The notes under the pieces: model-generated
Databases searched by the model: none
What the model saw: the letters and a program-made list of their open reading frames with translations, nothing else
What the model was told of the DNA's origin: nothing
DNA from: Granulicella sp. S156
Lineage (GTDB): Bacteria > Acidobacteriota > Terriglobia > Terriglobales > Acidobacteriaceae
DNA: 64,000 nucleotides
Direction: 5' to 3'
NCBI RefSeq assembly: GCF_009766105.1
Contig: NZ_LMUH01000013.1
Span: 1-64,000, forward strand
Part shown: one piece after another, positions 1 to 8,445 of the stretch
Layout of the letters: every line of letters starts with the position of its first letter
How positions within the stretch are numbered: position 1 is the first letter of the stretch
Translations under genes and position numbers: made by a program

Positions 1-739
1 CGTGCCCGTCGAGCTGAAAGGGCTGGAAGACGCCGGGAATCGACGCCGATGCCCGTACTGCGTCCTGCAACGATCCGCGTGCGAAGGTAACGGTTTTCGC
101 TGCGTTCAGATCAGTGGCTTGGCAGCGGAAAGGAATCGGCAGGTTATTGAAGTCGGTCTGGTCGTTGTAGCGCAGAAACTCTTTGTCCAGCAGTTCGTTG
201 AGCCCAGTGTCCGTCAGCAGGCTGTTGCGGAAGGAGACGCCGTGCTTCAGCCCCGCCGTGATGGCGTTCGGGATCTCGCGGCTGTCCTCGCGGCGACGGA
301 AGCTCTGCGAGGTATAGGACGACTGGATGCGGAAGACCGAGTTGACCGCATCGTTGGTCATGATGTGCGTCATCTGGTCGGTGGTGTGGCCGGTGGAATA
401 CAACGCCGCAATGATCGAGCCCATGCTGGTGCCGGCGATTACGTCGACGGGGATATGATGCTCTTCAAACCACTGCAGCACGCCGATATCGCTCATGGCC
501 AGCGCACCGCCGCCACCCAACGCTACGCCGATGACCGGGCGATTCTTAGGCAGATCCTTTGGAGGTACTGAGGGATCGACTGGCCCCAGCTTCAACTGTG
601 TCGTACTGGCCGATTCCTCGCCGGCGCTGGCCGGTTTGGACGCCGATTTGGAATCCTGCCCATGCGCTGCTGCCACGATCAGGACAATCGCTAAAAAGGC
701 AACAGGGTATGCCAAAAGGTGTTCCGAGGTCTTTTTCAA
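1..739 (-). CDS. Patatin-like phospholipase, 3' part cut by window edge
   Basis: Reading the minus strand from 739 gives a Sec-type signal peptide (charged start, then a hydrophobic stretch ending near AAAHGQ), a Ser/Ala-rich linker, and a patatin core. The core shows the oxyanion-hole glycines in VIGVALGGGALA and the nucleophile elbow IAGTSMG (GxSxG). Patatin-family enzymes are serine hydrolases with a Ser-Asp dyad that cleave acyl chains from lipids; the Asp motif would lie beyond the window. The start chosen is TTG at 739-737, because GGAGA lies 9 bases upstream and a signal peptide follows directly; no in-frame ATG gives a better N-terminus. The protein is probably exported to the periplasm or outer membrane. 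Substrate unknown. Confidence 0.85.
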   Translation of the reverse strand, partial: MKKTSEHLLAYPVAFLAIVLIVAAAHGQDSKSASKPASAGEESASTTQLKLGPVDPSVPPKDLPKNRPVIGVALGGGGALAMSDIGVLQWFEEHHIPVDVIAGTSMGSIIAALYSTGHTTDQMTHIMTNDAVNSVFRIQSSYTSQSFRRREDSREIPNAITAGLKHGVSFRNSLLTDTGLNELLDKEFLRYNDQTDFNNLPIPFRCQATDLNAAKTVTFARGSLQDAVRASASIPGVFQPFQLDGH

Positions 740-879
740 GGTCGTCCGTCTCCGCCAGCTTGATCTGTGCCGGGGCACACATCCTCTACAGGGTACGTGC
801 TTTAGACGCCAGACGGATGTCGTGCGGATGGACGAAGACGGTTTTCTTTGGCAAGGCACGCGGTGTCGCGCTGCGCTTC

Positions 880-1500
880 TTACCGCGTGTATTCCTGGAA
901 GAGCGTTGGAAACTGCTGCTGGAGCGCGCCGATCTTCGGGATATCACACACCTGGATGTACGGGTTGTGCGGGTTCTTGATCGCGTAGTCCTGGTGGTAC
1001 TCCTCACCGCGATAGAAGGCTTCGAGCGGAACGATCTGCGTAACGATCGCCTTGTCGAAGACGTGCGCCGCGTCAAGCTGTTTTACATAGGCCTCTGCCG
1101 CTTTGTGCTGCTGCTCATTGGTGTAGAAGATCGCTGATCGGTAGCTCGTGCCGATATCCGCACCCTGGCGGTTGAGCTGGGTCGGGTCGTGGACTACGGA
1201 AAAAAATATCCGCAGCAATGTACCGTAGCTCACCTTCGAGGGGTCGAAGACAATCTCCAGCGCTTCAGCGTGACCAGTCTCTTCGCTGCTGACGGTGCGA
1301 TAATCGGCTGTCTCGGCTGACCCGCCGGAGTAGCCGACGGTCGTCTGCACGACGCCCTTAACCCTCTGGAAAACCGATTGCACACCCCAGAAGCAGCCTC
1401 CGGCAAAGACCGCCGTCTCATGTTGTCCGGCGTTTCCGGACAGTTCAATGTCCTGCAGGGGGGCTGGGATGGGTTCTTTCCGACTTGATCCGATTGCCAT
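880..1500 (-). CDS. msrA: Peptide methionine sulfoxide reductase MsrA
   Basis: A 206-residue protein with the MsrA signature GGCFWG; Cys36 in this numbering is the catalytic cysteine. Later conserved blocks include VVGYSGG-like VGYSGG, the GHAEAL motif and the YHQDY segment near the C-terminus. MsrA reduces methionine-S-sulfoxide in proteins, repairing oxidative damage. No signal peptide is visible with the chosen start, so it is likely cytosolic. The frame stays open upstream to 1584, but the ATG at 1500 has GGAG 8 bases upstream and begins just before the conserved region; the longer version would translate the parS-like palindrome as FHVEQ. It is transcribed in the same direction as the HIT gene but with a 171-bp gap. 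Confidence 0.93.
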   Translation of the reverse strand: MAIGSSRKEPIPAPLQDIELSGNAGQHETAVFAGGCFWGVQSVFQRVKGVVQTTVGYSGGSAETADYRTVSSEETGHAEALEIVFDPSKVSYGTLLRIFFSVVHDPTQLNRQGADIGTSYRSAIFYTNEQQHKAAEAYVKQLDAAHVFDKAIVTQIVPLEAFYRGEEYHQDYAIKNPHNPYIQVCDIPKIGALQQQFPTLFQEYTR

Positions 1501-1567
1501 TGATTCTCCAGTCTGTGTTGCATGCCATTGGACGCAAGGAGTCAGTATTTCGATGCGGGGGCTTGAT

Positions 1568-1583
1568 TGTTCCACGTGGAACA
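1568..1583. other. Candidate parS site (ParB binding palindrome)
   Basis: The 16-mer TGTTCCACGTGGAACA is a perfect palindrome and matches the chromosomal parS consensus TGTTNCACGTGNAACA at every fixed position. It lies between the HIT gene and msrA. A 14-base specified match is not expected by chance in 64 kb. ParB-CTP clamps load at such sites and recruit SMC, usually close to the replication origin. No parA or parB is in the window, so this rests on the motif alone. Confidence 0.72.
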
Positions 1584-1588
1584 TGGTT

Positions 1589-1628
1589 AGTTAACCCCCA
1601 CTGAGGTAGAACCTAATCAGTTAACCCC
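1589..1628. repeat. Short direct repeat AGTTAACCCC, 30 bp apart
   Basis: AGTTAACCCC occurs at 1589-1598 and again at 1619-1628, a spacing of exactly 30 bp, that is about three helical turns, immediately beside the parS-like site. It could be a pair of regulator sites for msrA, whose start lies downstream on the minus strand, or chance. No regulator is assigned. Confidence 0.35.
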
Positions 1629-1671
1629 ACCTCAACCTGTACTTGAAGTGTTGTTCGCAAAAGACGTTCGT

Positions 1672-2028
1672 TTATCCCGGAGGCCAGCCTAAGTGCCTTC
1701 CTCCCAACAGATGCACATGTAGGTGCTCGACGGTCTGACCTCCGTCGAGGCCGGTATTGATGACCAACCGGTAGCCATTGGCGAGTCCTTGAGCCTTGGC
1801 GACCTCGCGGGCAGTCGCCAGTAACTGCCCCAGTATCGCCGTGTCGCCAGCGGTCGTGTGTGCGTGCGAGGTGAAGTGCTGCTTAGGAATTAGCAGCACA
1901 TGCACTGGGGCTTGGGGGTTGATGTCGTTAAAGGCGAGTATCTGCCCGTCCTCGTGTAGCCACTTTACGGGGATCGTTCCAGCGGCGATCTTGCAGAACA
2001 GGCAATCGGGATTTGAAATCTCGGTCAT
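1672..2028 (-). CDS. HIT family nucleotide-binding hydrolase (HinT-like)
   Basis: A 118-residue protein with the histidine triad HLHVHLL (His102, His104, His106) near the C-terminus and an N-terminal CLFCKI motif typical of HinT/PKCI-like members. HinT-type enzymes hydrolyse AMP-lysine or other nucleoside phosphoramidates; the triad forms the catalytic site and the family works as a cytosolic dimer. Length is normal for the family. It follows the M48 protease gene on the same strand, separated by a 93-bp gap filled by a long inverted repeat that probably ends or attenuates the upstream transcript. The exact substrate cannot be told from sequence. Confidence 0.93.
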   Translation of the reverse strand: MTEISNPDCLFCKIAAGTIPVKWLHEDGQILAFNDINPQAPVHVLLIPKQHFTSHAHTTAGDTAILGQLLATAREVAKAQGLANGYRLVINTGLDGGQTVEHLHVHLLGGRHLGWPPG

Positions 2029-2039
2029 GGCGACATCCT

Positions 2040-2120
2040 AGAACAGAGAGGAGAGAACAGAGAAGAGAGATCAGAGCTTGAAGAAGCGTCATCCTTTCTC
2101 TGTTTTCTCCTCTCTGTTCT
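2040..2120 (-). terminator. Long purine/pyrimidine inverted repeat between M48 and HIT genes
   Basis: The arms at 2040-2064 and 2096-2120 are 25 bp each and pair at 24 of 25 positions, with a 31-base loop. The left arm is almost all purine and the right arm almost all pyrimidine. It fills the gap between the M48 stop and the HIT start, so it probably acts as a transcription or processing barrier. No classical U-tract follows, so a processing site is also possible. Confidence 0.5.
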
Positions 2121-2121
2121 C

Positions 2122-3447
2122 TTATCTCTCCTTCTTGAAATACTTCGGCTCCATACCCGGAGCCCACGGGTTATAGGCTTTTCCGAAGGCGGCGCGGCGG
2201 CTCTCCGCCGGGTGATTGTAGGTCCAGAACTCGATGAACCGGCTCGGGTTAGGATCGTCCAGCGTACTCTCGCCGTCTGTGTCGCAGGCTTGCTTGACCG
2301 CCGCTTGCGGATCGGGAACCAGACCATGAATCGCCTCCTGCCCATAAATGTCGGCAGCGTGTTCGATGTGGCGGCTGATGGTGTTCTCCACCGGCTCCGA
2401 AATGACACTAAATACTGCAAAGACCAACAGCATGACCGCGAGGGCTCCCCAATCCTCCTGCGACGCGATACGCCATCCCACGCCGAACCGTGCCAGCACA
2501 ATGTGTAGCAGTCGATAGCCCAGGTAGAGCAGGAGAGGCAGGATCGCCAACGTCAGCAGAACGCCGTGCAGCACATGTCCAAGAACGTAATGGCCGGCCT
2601 CATGCCCGAACATCCAGAGCACCTCATCCGAGGTGCCTTTGGTAAGCGAGGTGTCCCAGATAACCAGGCGTTTGGAAGCGCCGAACCCCGTGACATACGC
2701 GTTCGGTGTGGTCACCTTGGCGCTGGCCTTCATCAGGAACATGTGGTCCGCAGGAATCTTCATCTGCTCCAGCTTCGCAACCAGGTCAGGATGGTGTTCC
2801 TGCAAGGGTTCGAACTGGTTGAACAGCGGGTCGATAGTGAGAGGCGCCAGGAATACACCCGCCAGCACGATGGGAATCGAAGCCACCCAGAACACCAGCC
2901 ACCAGCGCCGCGGCGCTTTGTGAATGAGGAAGAACAACAGCATTACCAGCGCGCCGCCGATGAGCCAGTAGAGAGCCAGGCTCTTCCCGAGATCGCCGAA
3001 CCAGCTGCCCCAACCCTGGATCGAAAATCCGTACTTCACCGCGAGAGAGTGCCCATACAGACTCAGGGGAAGGTTCAGCAGAACCCGCGCCAACAGCAGC
3101 AAGAGCAGAAACAGATAGCCCTGTACCCAGCGGTTGCGGCTGGCTCGCAGCGCGGTGTCGCGCATCCACGCAACCGCGCCCAGGCCGAGCAACAGTACGA
3201 GTTGCACAATGCCCCAGGCCTCAGCGGTGAAGTGCAGCGCCACGCGCACCTTCGCCAGATGCTGTGCCTTGGCGAGCTTGTCGGACGGCAGAGAGTAGTC
3301 CGGCAGATTTTCATGCAGCGGAGCCGCGGACATTTCCTGCTGCGCATAAACATTGGCTGCATGCTCAGCTGGGGTCTCGCTGGCGTGCGCGACACTCGCA
3401 AACGGAAGCAGAATGCAGAGAAGAAGTGCGAGCCGGACGAGGCGCAT
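2122..3447 (-). CDS. M48 family (Ste24-like) membrane metalloprotease
   Basis: A 441-residue protein with an N-terminal signal sequence (LLLCILLPFASVAHA), several transmembrane segments, and the zinc motif HEAGH (His282, Glu283, His286). The third ligand is probably the Glu in SEPVENTISR or EHAADIYG, as in CAAX-protease-1/Ste24 proteins. The family cleaves membrane-associated or misfolded proteins; bacterial members act in envelope quality control. The start ATG at 3447 has AAGGGA upstream and begins at the signal peptide; the 25 codons of open frame before it lack such features. It is followed on the same strand by the HIT gene. The physiological substrate is unknown. Confidence 0.92.
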   Translation of the reverse strand: MRLVRLALLLCILLPFASVAHASETPAEHAANVYAQQEMSAAPLHENLPDYSLPSDKLAKAQHLAKVRVALHFTAEAWGIVQLVLLLGLGAVAWMRDTALRASRNRWVQGYLFLLLLLLARVLLNLPLSLYGHSLAVKYGFSIQGWGSWFGDLGKSLALYWLIGGALVMLLFFLIHKAPRRWWLVFWVASIPIVLAGVFLAPLTIDPLFNQFEPLQEHHPDLVAKLEQMKIPADHMFLMKASAKVTTPNAYVTGFGASKRLVIWDTSLTKGTSDEVLWMFGHEAGHYVLGHVLHGVLLTLAILPLLLYLGYRLLHIVLARFGVGWRIASQEDWGALAVMLLVFAVFSVISEPVENTISRHIEHAADIYGQEAIHGLVPDPQAAVKQACDTDGESTLDDPNPSRFIEFWTYNHPAESRRAAFGKAYNPWAPGMEPKYFKKER

Positions 3448-3525
3448 CAAGATCCCTTCGTGATGTTTTGAGTCTGCACGATGGCTCGAGACGCTGCAAG
3501 CCGTTCGACGATAGGCTGCCAAACG

Positions 3526-4404
3526 CTAGGATTCAGCTTGATACCAGCGATAGCCATGCTTTTGTTCCTGATCGGCGTCTTTCAAGCGGTCGACGACCTG
3601 CTTTCGCCTTAGATTGCCGACGCCTGCTGTGATCAGGTCAATCGTAGCGATTGGAGCGACGTAACTGGCGGCGAACGACAGGCTGTTGGTCGGCACGATC
3701 ACGAATTCATTGGAGAAACGTGCCACGGGAGACAGTACGGAATCGGTAATGCCGATGCAATACGCTCCATTCTCTCTCGCTTTCTGGAGACCTTCGATCG
3801 TCATGCGAAGCCCGCGGCGGAAGCTGATACCAATCACAAGGTCGTTTTCGCCCATAGAGCGGACGAGATGGCTTGCACGGCCTGGATTTACGGCCGCAAT
3901 CACCGGAAGCCCCGCGATGGTCAGGTGATACTCCATATACTCGACCAGCACCGAAGCCATATCGCCGCCGAGCAGAAGAATATGTTCCGCTTCATGAATG
4001 CGAACGGCGATATTCAAAATCTGATTCAGGTCGACTCGATCCATCACGAAATCCAGATTCTCCTGGAGCTGCTTCCGTGAGCCTTTCAGATACTTCGGGG
4101 TCTGAGGCGTCTTTCCCGCTGGCTGCATGCTGTCCAGAATGGTGCTGCTGGTGACAGATAGCTCATGGAGATAGTGCTGGAAGCTCTTATAGTTTTCGAA
4201 TCCCAATCCCCGCACGATACGAACGATCGTTGCCGGTGCGGTGGCGAGACGATGAGCCATGTCACGCACATTCAAAAGTACGAACTCACGTGGGCTCTCT
4301 AAAACGGGACGGATAATCTGCTGGCGTTTCTCGCTCAGTTTGTCCAGCCGAAGCTCTGAGCCGAAATGGAAGGACAGGTCTTTCGATTCTTTTCTCGTCA
4401 GCAT
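3526..4404 (-). CDS. MurR/RpiR family transcriptional regulator (HTH + SIS)
   Basis: The N-terminal 85 residues form an RpiR-type helix-turn-helix (FVLLNVRDMAHRLATAPATIVRIVRGLGF region). Residues 125-260 form a SIS sugar-phosphate-binding domain with LLLGGDMASVLVEYMEYHL and the later ISFRRG and GITDS blocks. RpiR regulators sense phosphorylated sugars or amino sugars and control their catabolism. The start at 4404 has GGAG about 5 bases upstream; an upstream ATG at 4461 is possible but adds only non-conserved sequence. It is divergent from a large TonB-dependent receptor, so control of that receptor is a reasonable guess. The ligand is not known. Confidence 0.88.
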   Translation of the reverse strand: MLTRKESKDLSFHFGSELRLDKLSEKRQQIIRPVLESPREFVLLNVRDMAHRLATAPATIVRIVRGLGFENYKSFQHYLHELSVTSSTILDSMQPAGKTPQTPKYLKGSRKQLQENLDFVMDRVDLNQILNIAVRIHEAEHILLLGGDMASVLVEYMEYHLTIAGLPVIAAVNPGRASHLVRSMGENDLVIGISFRRGLRMTIEGLQKARENGAYCIGITDSVLSPVARFSNEFVIVPTNSLSFAASYVAPIATIDLITAGVGNLRRKQVVDRLKDADQEQKHGYRWYQAES

Positions 4405-5011
4405 ACGACTCCGCTGTTCGTAAATAGGGCACGGATTACCGATCCGCTCGACTGCGGCCAAATAGGCAAGGAGAACAGCAAAGCCAGAACATCCTGCGGG
4501 GTCAATGAATCAGCCTTCTGGAAGCGATGAGGAACTGCCTTCAACGGTACATTACTTTTGGAAATCGCCGTGCTATTCGAATCAGAAGAATCATTTGTGC
4601 CAATATATCCGAACCAATCCCGATCCATGCCTGGGTGGGGAGATTCCGCGATCGGTGCGTTTCAAGCAAACCTAAACCGCGACGTTGCGGTTCGTTAGCG
4701 CACGATTTTTCCAGATTTCAATGCAAAATTGGAGATCGTCAGCAAATGAAACGCGTCGCGACGATATCAGAATCTTCTTGACACTCGGTCGTCCGTCCGT
4801 TACCTTCGCATCTATTCTGAACATTTTGTACCAAGTGAAACAAATGCTTCACTTGATGCCGATCTACTGGATCGTTTGTTTCTGCTTAGGCCACCGCAGT
4901 AAATGTGCGCAGCACCTTTTGTATTCGTTTGCCGCTTGGCAAGAGAAGCGGGCAAGAAAAGCAGAGTTCAGCAACGCTGTCGCGGTTGTGGGCTCAACCA
5001 GGAGACTCCTT
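4405..5011 (+). promoter_or_regulatory. Divergent intergenic region upstream of the first TonB-dependent receptor
   Basis: About 600 bp without a convincing gene between the RpiR regulator and the receptor. The frame of the receptor stays open through much of it, but the strong start is downstream. A TTGACA hexamer at 4778-4783 is followed after 17 bases by TACCTT (4801-4806), a possible sigma-70 promoter giving a leader of roughly 200 nt. A short inverted repeat, ACCGC-GACGTT-GCGGT, lies near 4675-4692 and could be an operator. All of this is pattern reading without experimental support. Confidence 0.4.
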
Positions 5012-8000
5012 ATGTTGATCCAGTGTCGTCGTTACGCCTTTCTTCTAGCCTTGCTGGCAACACTTGCCTTCTCTGGTGCTGTGGCTCTTGCTCAGACTGT
5101 GACAGGATCTATTCGCGGCGTGATTGTCGATCAGACTGGTGCTGCAGTAGCCGGAGCAACGATCAGTGCGCGTAACGTCGGTACTGGCGTAGTCACGAAG
5201 ACGACCACAGACCGCAGCGGTACATACAACCTGCAGACTCTGCTGATCGGAACGTATGCGGTCTCAGCCAGCAAGCCTGGTTTCAGCGTTACGAACAACC
5301 GTCCTTTCTCGCTGGAGATCGATCAGATTGCCAAGATCGATTTAAAGCTTCAGGTCGGCGAAGTGTCGACGACGGTGGATGTAGACGCTAACACAGGCTC
5401 CATATTGCAGACGGAAGATGCTTCCCTCGGCACCACCATTACTTCCAACACGCTCGAAAGCATGCCTCTTCCCGGTCAGAATTTCTCTGCCGCGACCGTG
5501 TTCGTCCCCGGTGCCATCCTTCCCACCTACGGTTCGTTGGGCAGCTCGCAGGGTACAGAGCGTGACACGTCCTTTGCCTCGTCGACGCAGCCGTCCTTCA
5601 ACGGCAACCGCATGCAGACCAACAACTACATCTTCGACGGTACGGACATCAATGAGCCGCTACAGAACACCATCGCCTATAACCCGGCCCCGGAAGCCAT
5701 TGGCCAGATGCGCATCATCACCGGTAACGCCTCGGCCGAATACGGCAACGTGAATGGTGGCGAAATCCTCGTCGTCACCAAGGCCGGAACCAATAAGTTC
5801 CACGGCAGCCTTTACACGTTCTACGAGAATCAGGATGGCACCGCAAACACCTGGAGTAATGACTACAACAAAATTGCCAAGGGTGTCTTCCACCAGAACC
5901 AGTTCGGCGCCACCTTCGGCGGTCCCGTTTTCCGGAACAAACTGTTCTTCTTCATGGACTACGAAGGCTTCCGCCAAACCTCGGCGGGAACCAGCGTGAT
6001 CTCGCTGCCTTCGCGAAGAATGCGCACGGGCGACTTCTCGGAGTTCTTAGGAGCGCCGAACGAATTTGGTCAGTCCATTCCTGCGGCACAATACATCCAG
6101 CTGTACAACACCACGAACGGCCTCACGGCGGCTACGCCGTATGTGAACAACCAGCTTCCGGTCAACAACCCCGTTGCTCAGTTTGTGTTTGCGACCCCAA
6201 GCTTTTATCCGCTACCGAACCGTCCCAGCACCAATGTTAACTCGCCCGACACCAACAACTATGGGGGGTACAACAAGTCTGCCGTCGTGAATAACCAGGG
6301 CGACATTCGCGTCGACTATGTCCTCTCGCCAAAGGACAACCTCTGGAGCCGCTTCACTCATGGTGGTGCCTACGATAAGCCCATCGTTTCCGTTCTTGCG
6401 TTCGAGTTCCCGGGGAGTAATGACTATCCGTTCTGGAACGGCGTCATCAACGAGGTACACACCTTTGGCACGAATCTGCAGAACGAGTTCCGCGCTGGCT
6501 ACTCGCGTATCTCTAATCTCGGCGGCATTCCGTCCGATCCCTTCGGCCAATTCCCGACAGGCAGCGATACGAAAGTTGGCTACCCCTATGCCAGCCCGTA
6601 CCCTGGCTTCACGGAATCGAACATTTCCAGCGCTGAAAAGAACATAGGTACTCTGGGTGTCGTGCAGGATACCATTGACAACATCTTCGACTATGGCGAC
6701 ACCGTGACTTGGCTACATGGCAAGCACATCGTCAAGGGTGGCGCGCAGATTTTGCGCTACCAGGAGAACTACTACTACGCCAGCAACAACGGCAACATGG
6801 GTCAGTTTGCGTACAACGGTGAATTCACCAGGGTTGCAGGGCTTTCAAACGGCTACGGCTTTGCGGACTTCGTAATCGATGCTTCCGAGCTCCAGGCTGT
6901 TGCCGGTACGGCAGGACGTGTTGGTCAACGCCAGTATCGTATGGCTTTCTTCGGCGAAGACGAGTGGAAGGTGACGCCGTCACTCACCCTAAACATCGGC
7001 CTGCGCTATGGCTATGACCAGCCGATGTATGAAGTCAACGGCAAGGAAGTTAACGTTGACGTCGAGCACCCGCAGAACTGCCCCAACTGCTTGCTCTATG
7101 CCGGCCAGAATGGTGCAAGCAACGCTCTGTACAACGCCTACCATACGCAGTTCATGCCGCGTGTATCGTTTGCCTATCAGATGAACCCACAGATGGTCAT
7201 CCGTGGTGGCTACGGCATCACTGACGACTTTGAAGGCATGGGCGCTGCGCAGCGTCTCACACAGAACCCTCCATACATCCCTCAGTATTCGTACAGCAGC
7301 ACTGCGCCTTCGGCGGCGAGCGGTGGAACACCCATTCATGTTGGCCAGGGCTTCACCGTTGGTGGGCTTACTCCTGGGGCTTCAAACAAGTACGAGGCTT
7401 GGGACCCGAACATCAAGCCCGAGCTGATTCAGCAGTACAATCTGACCCTCCAGACACTCCTGGGGTCACACTTCACGTTCCAGATTGGGTATGTCGGGAA
7501 TGTCGCACAGCATCTCGTGGTTCCTGAACCGTTCAACCAGCAAACGATTCCGGGACCGACCAATACGGGAACTCAGCCGTTTGCTGCCCTTGTCGGCACC
7601 GGTGGCCAAGTCTACCTGACACTGGCTGAAGGTTACTCGAACTATAACGCCATGCAGATCCAACTGCGCCAGCGTCAGTTCCACGGACTGGAGTACACCT
7701 TCAACTACACCTGGTCGAAGAACATGACCAACAACCCCGGCTACTTCGGTATCGGAGGCGTCGACGGTCCGGGCACCTACCCGCAGAATATCTACGATCC
7801 GCATGCTGATTACGGTGTGTCGGGCTTCGACACCCGTAACGCAGCTAGCTTCGTTGGCGTGTATGCGATCCCGTTCGGTCATGGCCGTGATTACGGTTCC
7901 CACGTCAACCGCTTTGTCGATTGGGCCATTGGAGGCTGGAAGGTGTCCACGGAGGCCGTTCTCTATTCCGGCTTCCCGATCACCATCGGCAGTACCAACA

Positions 8001-8413
8001 ATTCTGCCTCGAACAATGGGGGCGGAGCACGTGCTAACCAGTACCAGAAGCTGATCATCAAGAACCGCTCGCTGGCTCACTGGTTCGGTACAGATCCAAG
8101 TGCGACTCCGTGTATTGGCGCCTCCAACAATGTTTGCGCTTACGGTGCAGAACTCCCCAACTCATTCGGAACAGCGCACGTCGGCACCGAACGGGCACCG
8201 GGATATCGCGTCGTAGATTCCTCGATGTTCAAGCAGTTCCGCACGTACAAGGAGCAGTACATTCAGTTCCGCATCGATGCTTTCAATGTGGGCAACATTG
8301 CTTCTTATGCGGCTCCGGGTTCAACGGCTACCACGCCGTCGACCTTCGGCCAGATCACCTCAACTCTGTCTCCGGCTCGTCAGCTCCAATACTCACTGAA
8401 GTACCGGTTCTAA
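5012..8413 (+). CDS. TonB-dependent receptor, Oar-like, with carboxypeptidase-regulatory domain
   Basis: A 1133-residue outer-membrane protein. Residues 1-28 are a signal peptide (FSGAVALAQ), about 30-120 a carboxypeptidase-regulatory-like beta-sandwich (GSIRGVIVDQTGAAVAGATI), about 125-240 a plug (NAEY-like NASAEYGNVNGGEI), and the rest a large beta-barrel ending in aromatic YSLKYRF, the usual Bam signal. These receptors import large ligands, often glycans, using proton-motive force relayed by TonB-ExbBD, which is encoded further along this window. The start ATG has AGGAG 7-8 bases upstream. The divergent RpiR-type regulator hints at a sugar-derived substrate; this is an inference from context only. 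Confidence 0.93.
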   Translation: MLIQCRRYAFLLALLATLAFSGAVALAQTVTGSIRGVIVDQTGAAVAGATISARNVGTGVVTKTTTDRSGTYNLQTLLIGTYAVSASKPGFSVTNNRPFSLEIDQIAKIDLKLQVGEVSTTVDVDANTGSILQTEDASLGTTITSNTLESMPLPGQNFSAATVFVPGAILPTYGSLGSSQGTERDTSFASSTQPSFNGNRMQTNNYIFDGTDINEPLQNTIAYNPAPEAIGQMRIITGNASAEYGNVNGGEILVVTKAGTNKFHGSLYTFYENQDGTANTWSNDYNKIAKGVFHQNQFGATFGGPVFRNKLFFFMDYEGFRQTSAGTSVISLPSRRMRTGDFSEFLGAPNEFGQSIPAAQYIQLYNTTNGLTAATPYVNNQLPVNNPVAQFVFATPSFYPLPNRPSTNVNSPDTNNYGGYNKSAVVNNQGDIRVDYVLSPKDNLWSRFTHGGAYDKPIVSVLAFEFPGSNDYPFWNGVINEVHTFGTNLQNEFRAGYSRISNLGGIPSDPFGQFPTGSDTKVGYPYASPYPGFTESNISSAEKNIGTLGVVQDTIDNIFDYGDTVTWLHGKHIVKGGAQILRYQENYYYASNNGNMGQFAYNGEFTRVAGLSNGYGFADFVIDASELQAVAGTAGRVGQRQYRMAFFGEDEWKVTPSLTLNIGLRYGYDQPMYEVNGKEVNVDVEHPQNCPNCLLYAGQNGASNALYNAYHTQFMPRVSFAYQMNPQMVIRGGYGITDDFEGMGAAQRLTQNPPYIPQYSYSSTAPSAASGGTPIHVGQGFTVGGLTPGASNKYEAWDPNIKPELIQQYNLTLQTLLGSHFTFQIGYVGNVAQHLVVPEPFNQQTIPGPTNTGTQPFAALVGTGGQVYLTLAEGYSNYNAMQIQLRQRQFHGLEYTFNYTWSKNMTNNPGYFGIGGVDGPGTYPQNIYDPHADYGVSGFDTRNAASFVGVYAIPFGHGRDYGSHVNRFVDWAIGGWKVSTEAVLYSGFPITIGSTNNSASNNGGGARANQYQKLIIKNRSLAHWFGTDPSATPCIGASNNVCAYGAELPNSFGTAHVGTERAPGYRVVDSSMFKQFRTYKEQYIQFRIDAFNVGNIASYAAPGSTATTPSTFGQITSTLSPARQLQYSLKYRF

Positions 8414-8445
8414 CCAGCATCTGCGAAAGATGCAGAGTGCGAGAG

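Noticed and set aside
786-1076. A 96-codon minus-strand frame overlapping the 3' part of msrA
   Set aside because: It is an Arg/Ser/Thr-rich shadow of the msrA frame; nothing supports the short part beyond the msrA stop.
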